Positions 8,907 to 16,266 of a DNA stretch of 64,000 bases are shown in pieces. Origin of the DNA: Cobetia sp. cqz5-12 (GTDB lineage: Bacteria; Pseudomonadota; Gammaproteobacteria; Pseudomonadales; Halomonadaceae). Position 1 is the stretch's first letter. Every line of letters starts with the position of its first letter. The notes under the pieces are model-generated. The model saw nothing but the letters and a program-made list of their open reading frames with translations, was not told the origin of the DNA and did not search any database. The stretch covers positions 2,571,876-2,635,875 of the forward strand of contig NZ_CP044522.1 in assembly GCF_016495405.1 (NCBI RefSeq), read 5' to 3'. The position numbers and the translations under genes were made by a program.

Positions 8907-9384
8907 CTTGCGCACTCCTCTGGCAAACGCCTTCAAGTTGTTCAGCATCGCGAGCTTCACACTCGCTGGTATTGTGGATCATGGCAGATGCCGTCTTCAG
9001 GAATGTGGCGACCTCCTCATCGCTGAGGTCTCCTGCCATCCGCTGTGCGGTCTCATGTTCCAGGGCTTCGATCTCTTTGAGCATGTCGTGGCCCGCCTCG
9101 GTAGGGGCGAGAAACAGGCTGCGACGGTCCTGCGGATTTTCCGTCTTGACGATCAATCCCGCCGTCATCAATTCATTGAGCACCCGCGTCACGCGTGCCT
9201 TGTCCTGCCCCAGATGCTGCACGATCTTGTGCGCCGTGCACTCGGAGGTACGGCCGATGCCTTTCAGCACCCGAATGTGCGTGACTGGCAGATCAAGCTG
9301 GTAGCGCTGGATGCCAAGACGAAGTTGTCTGCGATAGACATGCATCAGTTGATGCAGCACATCATTGAGTGATGTCTGACTCAT
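8899..9384 (-). CDS. MarR family transcriptional regulator of the siderophore reductase operon
   Basis: This 161-residue MarR protein has the winged helix at about residues 45-110 (CTAHKIVQHLGQDKARVTRVLNEL, then a wing containing ENPQDRRSLFLAPTEAG). It overlaps the 3' partner SIP gene by 8 bp, so regulator and reductase form a two-gene operon. Two palindromes directly upstream (9412-9446) make autoregulation likely. The same region is the promoter area of the divergent phosphatase gene. MarR regulators paired with SIP genes are seen in other bacteria, though the inducer is not known here. Confidence 0.9.
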   Translation of the reverse strand: MSQTSLNDVLHQLMHVYRRQLRLGIQRYQLDLPVTHIRVLKGIGRTSECTAHKIVQHLGQDKARVTRVLNELMTAGLIVKTENPQDRRSLFLAPTEAGHDMLKEIEALEHETAQRMAGDLSDEEVATFLKTASAMIHNTSECEARDAEQLEGVCQRSAQDG

Positions 9385-9411
9385 GCGTCACTCGCCATAT
9401 GGTTGGTATAG

Positions 9412-9446
9412 GTCAACTATATTGACAGATGGTTGATACTGTCAAC
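9412..9446. promoter_or_regulatory. Tandem 15-bp palindromic operators upstream of marR
   Basis: Site A is GTCAACTATATTGAC (9412-9426) and site B is GTTGATACTGTCAAC (9432-9446). Both have perfect 5-base arms, and their centres are 20 bp apart, about two helical turns. They lie 28-62 bp upstream of the marR ATG. Site B is nearly identical to the palindrome at 5244-5258. Confidence 0.65.
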
Positions 9447-9621
9447 AAAAACATGACCGAGAAGCATTCTCATCTTATTCCCGAATGTCTCATATTCCTA
9501 TCACCCCTTTTCCCATTGCCATGCGCGTTTTCGGCAACTCTTCCTGCGTGACATGGTGACAGCCAGCGGGAACCTGCTAAGGTCGAAGACCCCACATTCC
9601 TGACGCCCCCGAGAGGCATCG

Positions 9622-10296
9622 ATGGCTGAACTCTGCCTGCTGTTTGATTCCGATGGCACCCTGGTTGATAGCGAAATCCTCCTCGCCGAGGCCATGTCCA
9701 GCACCCTGCCCCGCTATGGTCTGCCGTTTACCAGCGACCGCTATATGAACGAGTTTCGCGGCATGCGTTTCATGAGTATCGTGCGCACGCTGGAGGCAGC
9801 TCATGGCGTTCTGGAAGAAGAGCCCACACTGCGCATGGAGCGGGAGATGCGAGCGCTGCTGGAAGAGTTGATGAGGGCGCGCCTGACAGCGATGCCCGGC
9901 ATGTCAGCCGCCTTGATGGAACTTGAAGGCTATCCCTGTGGCGTGGTGTCCAATGGGCCCGAGCGCAAGGTGCGTCTGGCGTTGGACACGACGCGGCTGG
10001 CACGCTTCTTCGATGGGCATATCTTCAGTGCCTATACCCTGGGAGTGTGGAAACCGGACCCGCGAATCTATCGGCTCGCCGCCGAGCAGATGGGCTTTGC
10101 GCCTTCACATTGCGTGGTGATCGATGACGCCATCGTCGGGGTACAGGCAGGATTGGATGCCGGCATGCAGGTCATCCACTTCGCCCACCACGACGACGGC
10201 CATGAAACGCCGCATGGTGCATTGCGCATGCACCACGCGCGCGAGCTGCCGAGGCTGGTAGCGCAGATCTCACAACGGCTCGCTGCGCAGTACTAG
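9622..10296 (+). CDS. HAD-IA family phosphatase, YieH-like
   Basis: The 224-residue product is a haloacid-dehalogenase phosphatase. Motif I is LLFDSDGTLVDSE at residues 5-17, with the DxD nucleophile pair. Motif II is VVSNGPERKV near residue 110, followed by a motif III lysine in WKPDPRIY and motif IV VVIDDAIVGVQAGLDAGM. The SNGP and WKPDP segments closely resemble E. coli YieH (6-phosphogluconate phosphatase), so a sugar-phosphate substrate is plausible. GAGAGG at 9610-9615 supports the ATG. It is divergent from the marR-SIP operon and ends in its own terminator. Confidence 0.87.
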   Translation: MAELCLLFDSDGTLVDSEILLAEAMSSTLPRYGLPFTSDRYMNEFRGMRFMSIVRTLEAAHGVLEEEPTLRMEREMRALLEELMRARLTAMPGMSAALMELEGYPCGVVSNGPERKVRLALDTTRLARFFDGHIFSAYTLGVWKPDPRIYRLAAEQMGFAPSHCVVIDDAIVGVQAGLDAGMQVIHFAHHDDGHETPHGALRMHHARELPRLVAQISQRLAAQY

Positions 10297-10645
10297 TCGT
10301 CATCGCGCCTTCTCCCTCAAATCCCGCTCCATGAAAATCCCGTCCCTCAAGGCGGGATTTTCATGCCTGCTGCTCATGGTGTGACTCGCCTTGCCTGTCG
10401 CAGCTACCAATACGCCCGTTCGCGAATATCGCAACCCGCCCTCCTGATACAAATAGGCAATTTTTAGCGACTAAAGCGCCTATATATCACCCTTCCCGAT
10501 ATCTATAGTGCCTCTACAGCAAACCCGCGCAAGACACGCAAGGCTCGCAGGACACGACCGCACGGATAGCCAGACGCAGCTGTCATGCGCGTCCCTGACG
10601 TGATCAGAGCGCAACCGCCGCACACCTGATATCAGGATCATGACC
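10297..10645. other. Intergenic region between the phosphatase and SDR genes
   Basis: The stretch holds the bidirectional-looking hairpin at 10331-10364. An AT-rich segment around 10455-10510 could carry the SDR promoter; I see no clear -35/-10 pair. No gene was recognised. Confidence 0.4.
10331..10364 (+). terminator. Rho-independent terminator after the phosphatase gene
   Basis: The arms ATGAAAATCCCG and CGGGATTTTCAT are perfectly complementary around a 10-base loop. The stem contains the T-run on the plus strand and A-run on the other, a common bidirectional form. Confidence 0.8.
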
Positions 10646-11596
10646 ATGACTCGCAATACCCCCTTTGGCCCCAAGGGCTGGACCCCGGACAGAATCGGCT
10701 CGCTTGTCGGCAAGACCTATGTCATCACCGGCGCCAACAGCGGCGCGGGTTTTCAGGCGACGCGCATTTTGCTGAGCAAGGGGGCGGGCGTCGTGATGTT
10801 GAATCGCAACCCGACCAGATCAGAGACCGCCATCGCGGCGCTGCAAGAGGAGTTTGGCCCCGCGGCGAATGTCAGGCATATCCGCATGGATCTGGCGGAG
10901 CTGGCCTGCGTACGCAGCGCGGCCGCGGAAGTACTGGAGAAGGTCCCGCAGATCGATGCCCTCATCTGCAATGGCGCCATCGCTCAGGTTTCCCGACAGC
11001 AACTCACCGTCGATGGTTTCGAAAGTCAGCTCGGCGTGAATCATTACGGGCATTTCCTGCTGTGCGGGCTGCTGTTCGAGCGCATCGATGTCTCCCACGG
11101 GCGAATCGTCGTGGTCTCCAGTGAAGGCCACAAGATGGGCCTCAAAACCATCCAGTTCGACGACATGAACTGGGAGCACAACTATCACCCGAACAAGGTC
11201 TATAGCCACAGCAAGCTGGCACAGATGATGTTCGCCTATGAATTGCAGGACAGGATTGAGGCGGCCAACCGCCAGGTAAAAGTCCTTGTCTGCCATCCAG
11301 GCGCGTCCAACACCTCACTGATTCGAGACAACGCCAATCTGGCAACTCGACTCAGCTGGGCATTGATGGTGAAGACAGGAATGGCGCAGACGGCAGAAAA
11401 AGGCGCTTACCCGGAGGTCATGTGCGCCACCGAGGAGCCCCTCAAGCAGCGAGCCTACTACGGCCCGACAGGGCTCATGAATTTTGGCGGTCCGGTGGGC
11501 GAGTGTGAATTGGGGGAATTCGTTCTCGATAAGCGCACCATGACCCGGCTCTGGCAAGTCTCTGAGCAGGCAACGCGGTTTCGCTGGTCAATCTGA
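10646..11596 (+). CDS. Short-chain dehydrogenase/reductase (protochlorophyllide-reductase-like)
   Basis: The 316-residue SDR has the Rossmann cofactor motif TGANSGAG at about residue 28, a DxAxxxxVR segment, the NGA variant of the NNAG motif (residue ~110), VVSSEGHKMG with the catalytic Ser, and the catalytic YSHSK near residue 185. The long C-terminal part with the PGASNTSL segment resembles the WW-domain oxidoreductase/protochlorophyllide-reductase-like group of extended SDRs. The substrate cannot be predicted. I prefer the ATG at 10646, which has AGGA at spacing 8, over the ATG at 10640. The gene appears monocistronic. Confidence 0.85.
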   Translation: MTRNTPFGPKGWTPDRIGSLVGKTYVITGANSGAGFQATRILLSKGAGVVMLNRNPTRSETAIAALQEEFGPAANVRHIRMDLAELACVRSAAAEVLEKVPQIDALICNGAIAQVSRQQLTVDGFESQLGVNHYGHFLLCGLLFERIDVSHGRIVVVSSEGHKMGLKTIQFDDMNWEHNYHPNKVYSHSKLAQMMFAYELQDRIEAANRQVKVLVCHPGASNTSLIRDNANLATRLSWALMVKTGMAQTAEKGAYPEVMCATEEPLKQRAYYGPTGLMNFGGPVGECELGEFVLDKRTMTRLWQVSEQATRFRWSI

Positions 11597-11690
11597 TCTT
11601 TTGCCGACCACCGCCCTTCCCGCCCATCTTCAGGGACGCGTAGTCATAAGCTGTGTACCAATGGGAAGTGACACCCTGGGAGTCGAAACG

Positions 11691-12386
11691 ATGACCGCGG
11701 CAATATTCTTGGCAGGAGCCCTCATGTTGCACACGAACCTCTCGCTTGCCGACAGCCTTTACGAGCAAATGCATGACCCGGAGACGTCCATTCAGGACAG
11801 TGAAGGCAATCTCTATCGCACCGTGAAGATCGGCGATCAGACCTGGCTTGCCGACAATCTCAGAACGACTCGCTACCAGGATGGCTCTCCCATCAGGACG
11901 GCCTTCATCCCCGAGGACGATCCCGACAATCTGCTGCCATTTGGCCGTCTATATGACTGGCACGATGTCAGTGATGAACGCAATCTGTGCCCGGTGGGCT
12001 GGAGAGTCGCCTCGGATGAAGACTGGAAGACACTGGAACGCGCCCTTGGCATTGCGGAGAAGGATATCGAGTCGACGGGATGGCGTGGCGATGACGATAT
12101 CGCCATCACGCTCAAGGCGGCTCAACCTGACTCCCTGTTGAGGTCCTTTGATCAGGCACGCATCAACCTCACCGGCTTTTCTGCCAGGCCGGCGGGCGTC
12201 AAGTGGAAGGGCTGGTATATCACCCAGGGGGTGTACACGGAATTCTGGACCCGCACGGAGGCCACACCGGCGAAAGCGTTTGCCAGAACATTGGCCTACT
12301 CCTGGTGGAATACCCACAAGGGCGAGATCCGCCGAGCGACACTGGGCAAGGATGGCATGTTCTCGGTGAGATGCGTAAAGGAGTGA
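11691..12386 (+). CDS. Exported FISUMP (Fibrobacter major paralogous) domain protein
   Basis: The 231-residue product begins with a signal peptide ending near SLA at residue 21. Nearly all the rest is a single FISUMP domain: VKIGDQTWLADNLR, then YDWHD, LCPVGWRVASDEDWKTLE, and a C-terminal aromatic part ending FSVRCVKE. This domain is common in Fibrobacter and Bacteroidetes surface proteins and related to formylglycine-enzyme/C-type-lectin-like folds. Its function is unknown. The ATG at 11691 has GGGAG eight bases upstream; in-frame TTG (11601) and ATG (11661) starts would bury the signal peptide. It is 94 bp behind the SDR gene and may be cotranscribed. Confidence 0.8.
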   Translation: MTAAIFLAGALMLHTNLSLADSLYEQMHDPETSIQDSEGNLYRTVKIGDQTWLADNLRTTRYQDGSPIRTAFIPEDDPDNLLPFGRLYDWHDVSDERNLCPVGWRVASDEDWKTLERALGIAEKDIESTGWRGDDDIAITLKAAQPDSLLRSFDQARINLTGFSARPAGVKWKGWYITQGVYTEFWTRTEATPAKAFARTLAYSWWNTHKGEIRRATLGKDGMFSVRCVKE

Positions 12387-12715
12387 TCAGATCACAGCAC
12401 TGGGGGTAGGTGGAGGGGCACAGTCGGTAGCGAGATAGGCGCAAGGAGCGCTTGAGCAAGGACTCTGGGCCGCTAAGTCACGCTGATGGAAGACATTCGG
12501 GCATCAGCGATTGCAAGCGTGATTCAATGAAAGTCCTTGCTGAAGGGTTCCTGCCGGTTCCGGGCGCAAGATGACATTGTCGTGGTCAAGCGTCTTTCCG
12601 CAAATGGCGGGCTTCACGTTATTGTATCGTGCTGATCATTGCAGGCTGGCAGCTAGCGCTCAGAAAGACTCGACCAGGGTGTCACGCACATCCATCCCGG
12701 AGGTGATATCGGCTG
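12387..12715. other. Intergenic region, no recognised gene
   Basis: The 329 bp lie between two convergent genes. A 13-bp palindrome, GTGATC-A-GATCAC, at 12383-12395 overlaps the stop codon of the FISUMP gene. No canonical terminator with T-run or convincing small gene was seen. Confidence 0.35.
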
Positions 12716-13060
12716 TCAGGCGCTCTCGCTCAAGGCATGTTCGATGCGGGTAGCAGGGACACTCTTGCCGGCATCATTCACGAAATCCGTCGCGTGATTC
12801 TTGTCTTCAATGGCCCACTTGCGAGCATGTCCGCGGCTGCCTTCTTCACTCAAGGCATGCTGCACTCTGCCTGCCGCCACGCTCATGCCACTTTCCACAT
12901 AAAATTGCGTGCTACGCTCGGCTGGCTGCGCCTGCCCCATGATACGACTCTCGCTCAATGCCTCACGGACACGGGTGTCGCTTTCGCCATTGTCGGCAAG
13001 CGCCGCATTGCTCGCAGCACACAGGGCAGCTGTCACACACAGTACTTTCATGGCTTTCAT
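12716..13060 (-). CDS. Small exported protein of unknown function
   Basis: Starting at the ATG at 13060, the protein has 114 residues. The signal peptide MKAMKVLCVTAALCAASNAALA is followed by a polar mature part. Inside are three imperfect internal copies of a motif of the form R-x-x-x-ALSE (REALSESRIMGQAQ, QHALSEEGSRGHAR, EHALSESA at the very end), spaced about 35-40 residues, each preceded by an Arg-Val/Ile. This suggests a repeat-built protein. I do not recognise the family. The longer in-frame start at 13120 adds a charged N-terminus incompatible with the signal peptide. The upstream region contains the 16-bp tandem repeat array. Confidence 0.65.
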   Translation of the reverse strand: MKAMKVLCVTAALCAASNAALADNGESDTRVREALSESRIMGQAQPAERSTQFYVESGMSVAAGRVQHALSEEGSRGHARKWAIEDKNHATDFVNDAGKSVPATRIEHALSESA

Positions 13061-13127
13061 TATGTCACTTCTCGTCTTTTTGATGGGTAGGTCAGATCTA
13101 TCAAACTTGCGATTTTCCAAACGTCAG

Positions 13128-13223
13128 ATTGATGCAACGCAAGATTGATAGAGCGTAAAATTGATAGAACGTAAAATTGATAGAACGTAAAATTGATGGA
13201 GTGCGGAATTGATACGTCAGGTT
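13128..13223. repeat. 16-bp tandem repeat array, six units
   Basis: Six consecutive 16-bp units start with ATTGAT: 13128, 13144, 13160, 13176, 13192 and 13208. Units 3 and 4 are identical (ATTGATAGAACGTAAA), unit 2 differs by one base, and the outer units are degenerate. The array lies 68-163 bp upstream of the small exported protein gene, in its promoter region. Confidence 0.85.
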
Positions 13224-13313
13224 CGTGGCGCTGAAGGCCTGTGAGCCATTTGCGTTGTCAGCCGATAGATTCCCCGAACAGACTTCACCGGCCAGCCTTG
13301 GCCACGCCTTGCC

Positions 13314-13907
13314 TCACATATTGAACTTCACCAGCGTCACGATACGTGACAGGCCCTGGGCCGCTGCCAATGACTGCGCAGTATTGCCACGCGCATCCTT
13401 GATCGAGGGGTCCGCACCGGCCTGCAGCAGCTGCTTGATGATGTCTTCGTTGCCGAACAGGGACGCCATCATCAGTGCCGTCTGGCCACTGTAATTGCGA
13501 TGATTCACATCACAGTCGGTATTGGCGAGCAGCCACTTGGCTGTCTCGTCAAAGCCGCGAAACGCTACGCCCATGAAGGCATTGCTGCCCTTCTCATCCA
13601 GAGCACAGGCATCAGCACCAGCGGTCTTCAGCAGCGCCAGGGTGTCGGTATGCCCGTAATAGGCCGCGAGAATGAACGGCGTATAGCTTCGCGAGTTGGT
13701 AACGGAAAGGTCACCGCCCTGCTGAACATATTCCTGGATCGCGGCATTGTCGCCGTCGCGTGCGGCATCAAAGATATCAATGTCGCCGGCCGCGACAGCC
13801 TGACCCGCCATGACCATCAGCAGCAGACTGGCCAACACCGCCAGCCATCTTCTGCCCAGGCCGTGTTGCGGTCCGCGGTGGTCTGTGGCTCGCATCGCAT
13901 GGTGCAT
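13314..13907 (-). CDS. ankB: Periplasmic ankyrin-repeat protein AnkB, partner of catalase
   Basis: The 197-residue protein has a membrane-spanning signal segment at about residues 20-40 (WLAVLASLLLMVMAGQAVAA). Four to five ankyrin repeats follow, e.g. SRSYTPFILAAYYGHTDTLALL, then GSNAFMGVAFRGFDETAKWLL, SGQTALMMASLFGNEDIIKQLL and GNTAQSLAAAQGLSRIV. Position behind a periplasmic catalase matches the katB-ankB operon of Pseudomonas aeruginosa, where AnkB is needed for full catalase function and oxidative-stress protection. The ATG at 13907 has AGAGGAG at spacing 8. The 256-bp gap to katB contains a 14-bp tandem repeat. Confidence 0.9.
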   Translation of the reverse strand: MHHAMRATDHRGPQHGLGRRWLAVLASLLLMVMAGQAVAAGDIDIFDAARDGDNAAIQEYVQQGGDLSVTNSRSYTPFILAAYYGHTDTLALLKTAGADACALDEKGSNAFMGVAFRGFDETAKWLLANTDCDVNHRNYSGQTALMMASLFGNEDIIKQLLQAGADPSIKDARGNTAQSLAAAQGLSRIVTLVKFNM

Positions 13908-14045
13908 CTTGCGCTCCTCTCTGATAATGCTCTGATATTGCTCTGGTGTTGCGGCCGGCAGAGGAGCGCAAGCTCCCCTGCCGGGTGAAACAGGCCTTGG
14001 ATTTCCGAGCAGCGGTTGATCGCGATCGCATCACGCTTATCTTCC

Positions 14046-14143
14046 TGAGCTCTGCTTCCTGAGCTCTGCTTTCTGAGCTCTGCTTTCTGAGCTCTGCTTT
14101 CTAAGCTCTGCTTTCTGAGCACTGCTTCCTGAGCTCTACTGTC
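14046..14143. repeat. 14-bp tandem repeat array, seven units, between katB and ankB
   Basis: Seven contiguous 14-bp units are based on TGAGCTCTGCTTTC. They start at 14046, 14060, 14074, 14088, 14102, 14116 and 14130; units 2-4 are identical and the others differ by one to three bases. The array ends 20 bp from the katB stop and is 139 bp from the ankB start, so it lies in the intercistronic mRNA. Confidence 0.9.
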
Positions 14144-14163
14144 AGCCCGCTGCCTCAGATGCC

Positions 14164-15702
14164 TCAGTCCTCGATCAGCTCTTCCACGTCGTCCATGTCG
14201 ACGTCCGCCACCTTGGCCAGACGCTCACCATATTCGTGGTCGGCCTGGTAGAAGTGGCTGACCATGATCTCGCGGATCTCCTCGTTCTTGACCTTGCTCA
14301 GGTCAGTCCCCAGCGCCTGGATCAGAGCGTCCTGATCCTGCTCGGAGAAGGAGCGATACAGCTCACCGGCCTGAGCGAAGTTCTGCTGCTTGCCGATCGG
14401 CTGCTGCTGGGTGGTGCCATTCAGGGTGTAGCGCTTGTACTCGTACTGGCTGTCATCCACCAGCGAGTCGGCGTTGCGGCTCGGCTGATAGTTGATGGAG
14501 CCGGAACGCGGCTTGGAGTAACCCGCGCCGTCCTGGTGGTTGTTGTGCACCTCATTCTTGGGCGCATTCACCGGCAGCTGCATGAAGTTGGCCCCCAGGC
14601 GATAACGCTGGGCATCGGCGTAGGCGAACAGACGCCCCTGCAGCATGCGGTCTTCGGACGGCTCGACACCCGGCACCAGGTTGGCCGGCGACATGGCCGC
14701 CTGCTCGGTTTCCTGGAAGAAGTTGTCCGGCGTACGATTCAGCGTCAGCTCACCGACCTTGCGCGCCGGGATCAGGTCTTCCGGCCACATCTTGGTGGTA
14801 TCGAGCGGATTGAAATCGAAGCTGTTCAGCTTGCTCGGGTCCAGGGTCTGGATGTAGAGATCCCAGACAGGATCATCGCCGGAATCCAGATGGGTGTAGA
14901 GATCATCGGTCAGGTGGTTGAAGTCCGTGGACTGCACCTTGGCCGCCTCTTCCGGGGTCATGCCGTGGTTGCCCTGACGCGACTTCCAGGTGAACTTCAC
15001 GTACTTCCAGTCGCCTTCGGCGTTGACGAACTTGAAGGCATGCACACCGGAACCATCCATCTCACGCAGGCTGGTCGGAATCCCCAGCGGCGAGTAGAGA
15101 TAGGTCAGCATGTTGGTGCTTTCCGGGATGTGACTGAAGAAATCGAAGTAGCGATTCGGGTCCTGCAGGTTGGTACGCGGGTCCGGCTTCAGCGCATGGA
15201 TCATGTCCGGGAACTTCATCGCATCGCGGATGAAGAACACCGGGAAGTTGATGCCCACGATGTCCCAGTTGCCCTGCTCGGTGTAGAACTTGACGGCGAA
15301 GCCACGCGGGTCGCGCAGGGTCTCGGGCGAGCCCTTGCTGTTGATCACGCTGGAGAAGCGCACGAAGACCGGCGTCACCTGGCCCTTGTCCTGGAAAGGT
15401 GCCGCGACGGTCAGGTCGGTCAGGTCCGCGGTGGCACGGAACTCACCGTAGGCACCGGTACCGCGAGCGTGGACGACACGCTCCGGTATGCGCTCGCGCT
15501 CGAAGTGCGCCAGCTTCTCCAGCAGGTGGTGGTCCTGCAGGAGTGTCGGGCCGTTCGGGCCGGCGGTCAGGGAGTTCTGGTTGTTGCCGACCGGCGCACC
15601 ATTGGAGCGAGTCATCACTTCCTGCTGTGCCAGACTGCTGGCAGAAAGGCCCAGCGCCATCACGGCCGTCAGGGTCTTCATGGGAAAACGTACGTTCAGC
15701 AT
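14164..15702 (-). CDS. katB: Periplasmic monofunctional catalase (KatB type)
   Basis: The 512-residue product is a clade-3-size heme catalase converting hydrogen peroxide to water and oxygen. It begins with a signal peptide (MKTLTAVMALGLSASSLA within the first 25 residues), so it acts in the periplasm. Catalytic His78 lies in ERVVHARG, Asn152 in VGINFPVF and the heme-ligating Tyr361 in RLFAYADAQRYRLG. The start at 15702 is backed by GAGGAA at spacing 8. ankB follows on the same strand. An OxyR-like operator lies 71-107 bp upstream, so peroxide induction is expected. Confidence 0.96.
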   Translation of the reverse strand: MLNVRFPMKTLTAVMALGLSASSLAQQEVMTRSNGAPVGNNQNSLTAGPNGPTLLQDHHLLEKLAHFERERIPERVVHARGTGAYGEFRATADLTDLTVAAPFQDKGQVTPVFVRFSSVINSKGSPETLRDPRGFAVKFYTEQGNWDIVGINFPVFFIRDAMKFPDMIHALKPDPRTNLQDPNRYFDFFSHIPESTNMLTYLYSPLGIPTSLREMDGSGVHAFKFVNAEGDWKYVKFTWKSRQGNHGMTPEEAAKVQSTDFNHLTDDLYTHLDSGDDPVWDLYIQTLDPSKLNSFDFNPLDTTKMWPEDLIPARKVGELTLNRTPDNFFQETEQAAMSPANLVPGVEPSEDRMLQGRLFAYADAQRYRLGANFMQLPVNAPKNEVHNNHQDGAGYSKPRSGSINYQPSRNADSLVDDSQYEYKRYTLNGTTQQQPIGKQQNFAQAGELYRSFSEQDQDALIQALGTDLSKVKNEEIREIMVSHFYQADHEYGERLAKVADVDMDDVEELIED

Positions 15703-15772
15703 CTCGCAAATTCCTCGTTAAATCAGGGAGTAACGGGGCGAGGAGTATTGGCGAGAAGTTCCCATAGCAAAA

Positions 15773-15809
15773 ATAAATAATAACTAACCAGGGAATAGCG
15801 AAAAACTAA
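15773..15809 (-). promoter_or_regulatory. OxyR operator upstream of katB
   Basis: Four tetranucleotides have exactly the OxyR spacing: ATAA at 15773, CTAA at 15784, ATAG at 15795 and CTAA at 15806. Each pair is separated by 7 bases and the two halves by 7 bases. Three of the four inner T/A positions of the consensus also fit. The site is 71-107 bp upstream of the katB start, suitable for activation of a periplasmic catalase. Confidence 0.8.
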
Positions 15810-16266
15810 TACGTTGCAATATAAGCAACAATTGATTGCTCCCTGCCGAGAGGAATCAAAGATGGCGTCCGGCACGATGAACAGGTCTTTCTGCATGTTC
15901 ATGCATACAGGGGTCTCTCTGTTGCGGTTTTCAGGTCAGATGCAAACTCCCCCATCATCGATCGCCCAGCGGGAGACCGCCAACTCAAGACCTGAGGGCC
16001 AGACGTTCAGGCCAGGATTGTTGCGTCCTGTCATCCAATCCGCGCGGCTCGACACACTCGATGCTGCCCCTCAACCACCATCCATCCGCACGGACGCAGG
16101 CCCACCGTGAGCCCACTCCCCCACTTTCCGCGTTGTCCTTCGCTGCCGACGCCTTGTCAGGCATGTCCATAGGCCAGAAACGACAACGGCCCCTCATGTT
16201 GAGGAGCCGTGAGTGAGGAGCCGTTGTCGTGAAGTCTTGCGACGTATCTATCAGCGCATCCCGCGG
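15810..16266. other. Intergenic region between katB promoter and the BCCT transporter gene
   Basis: The 457 bp carry no gene I can support; a 98-codon plus-strand frame in it lacks homology features and an SD. Near the transporter end is a large imperfect hairpin (16180-16230). Confidence 0.4.
16180..16230 (-). terminator. Hairpin downstream of the BCCT gene
   Basis: The outer arms ACGACAACGGC (16180-16190) and GCCGTTGTCGT (16220-16230) are perfectly complementary, with an inner CCTCA/TGAGG stem. It starts 37 bp after the BCCT stop. The U-tract on the minus strand is short (TTTC), so termination is likely but not certain. Confidence 0.5.

Noticed and set aside
8907..8960. Longer N-terminus of the siderophore-interacting protein
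   Set aside because: It would begin deep in the marR gene without an SD, while the ATG at 8906 has AGAGGAG at good spacing and gives the standard family length.
12383..12395. Perfect palindrome GTGATC-A-GATCAC as an operator
   Set aside because: It overlaps the stop codon of the FISUMP gene and has no promoter nearby. GATC-containing palindromes arise often by chance.
14236..15780. 514-codon plus-strand frame opposite katB
   Set aside because: It is antisense to a catalase gene with all catalytic residues. High-GC genes often leave long open frames on the other strand; its product is compositionally odd and has no recognisable domain.
15814..16110. 98-codon plus-strand frame between katB and BCCT
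   Set aside because: No SD, no signal or domain, proline- and arginine-rich random composition. The region is better described as intergenic.
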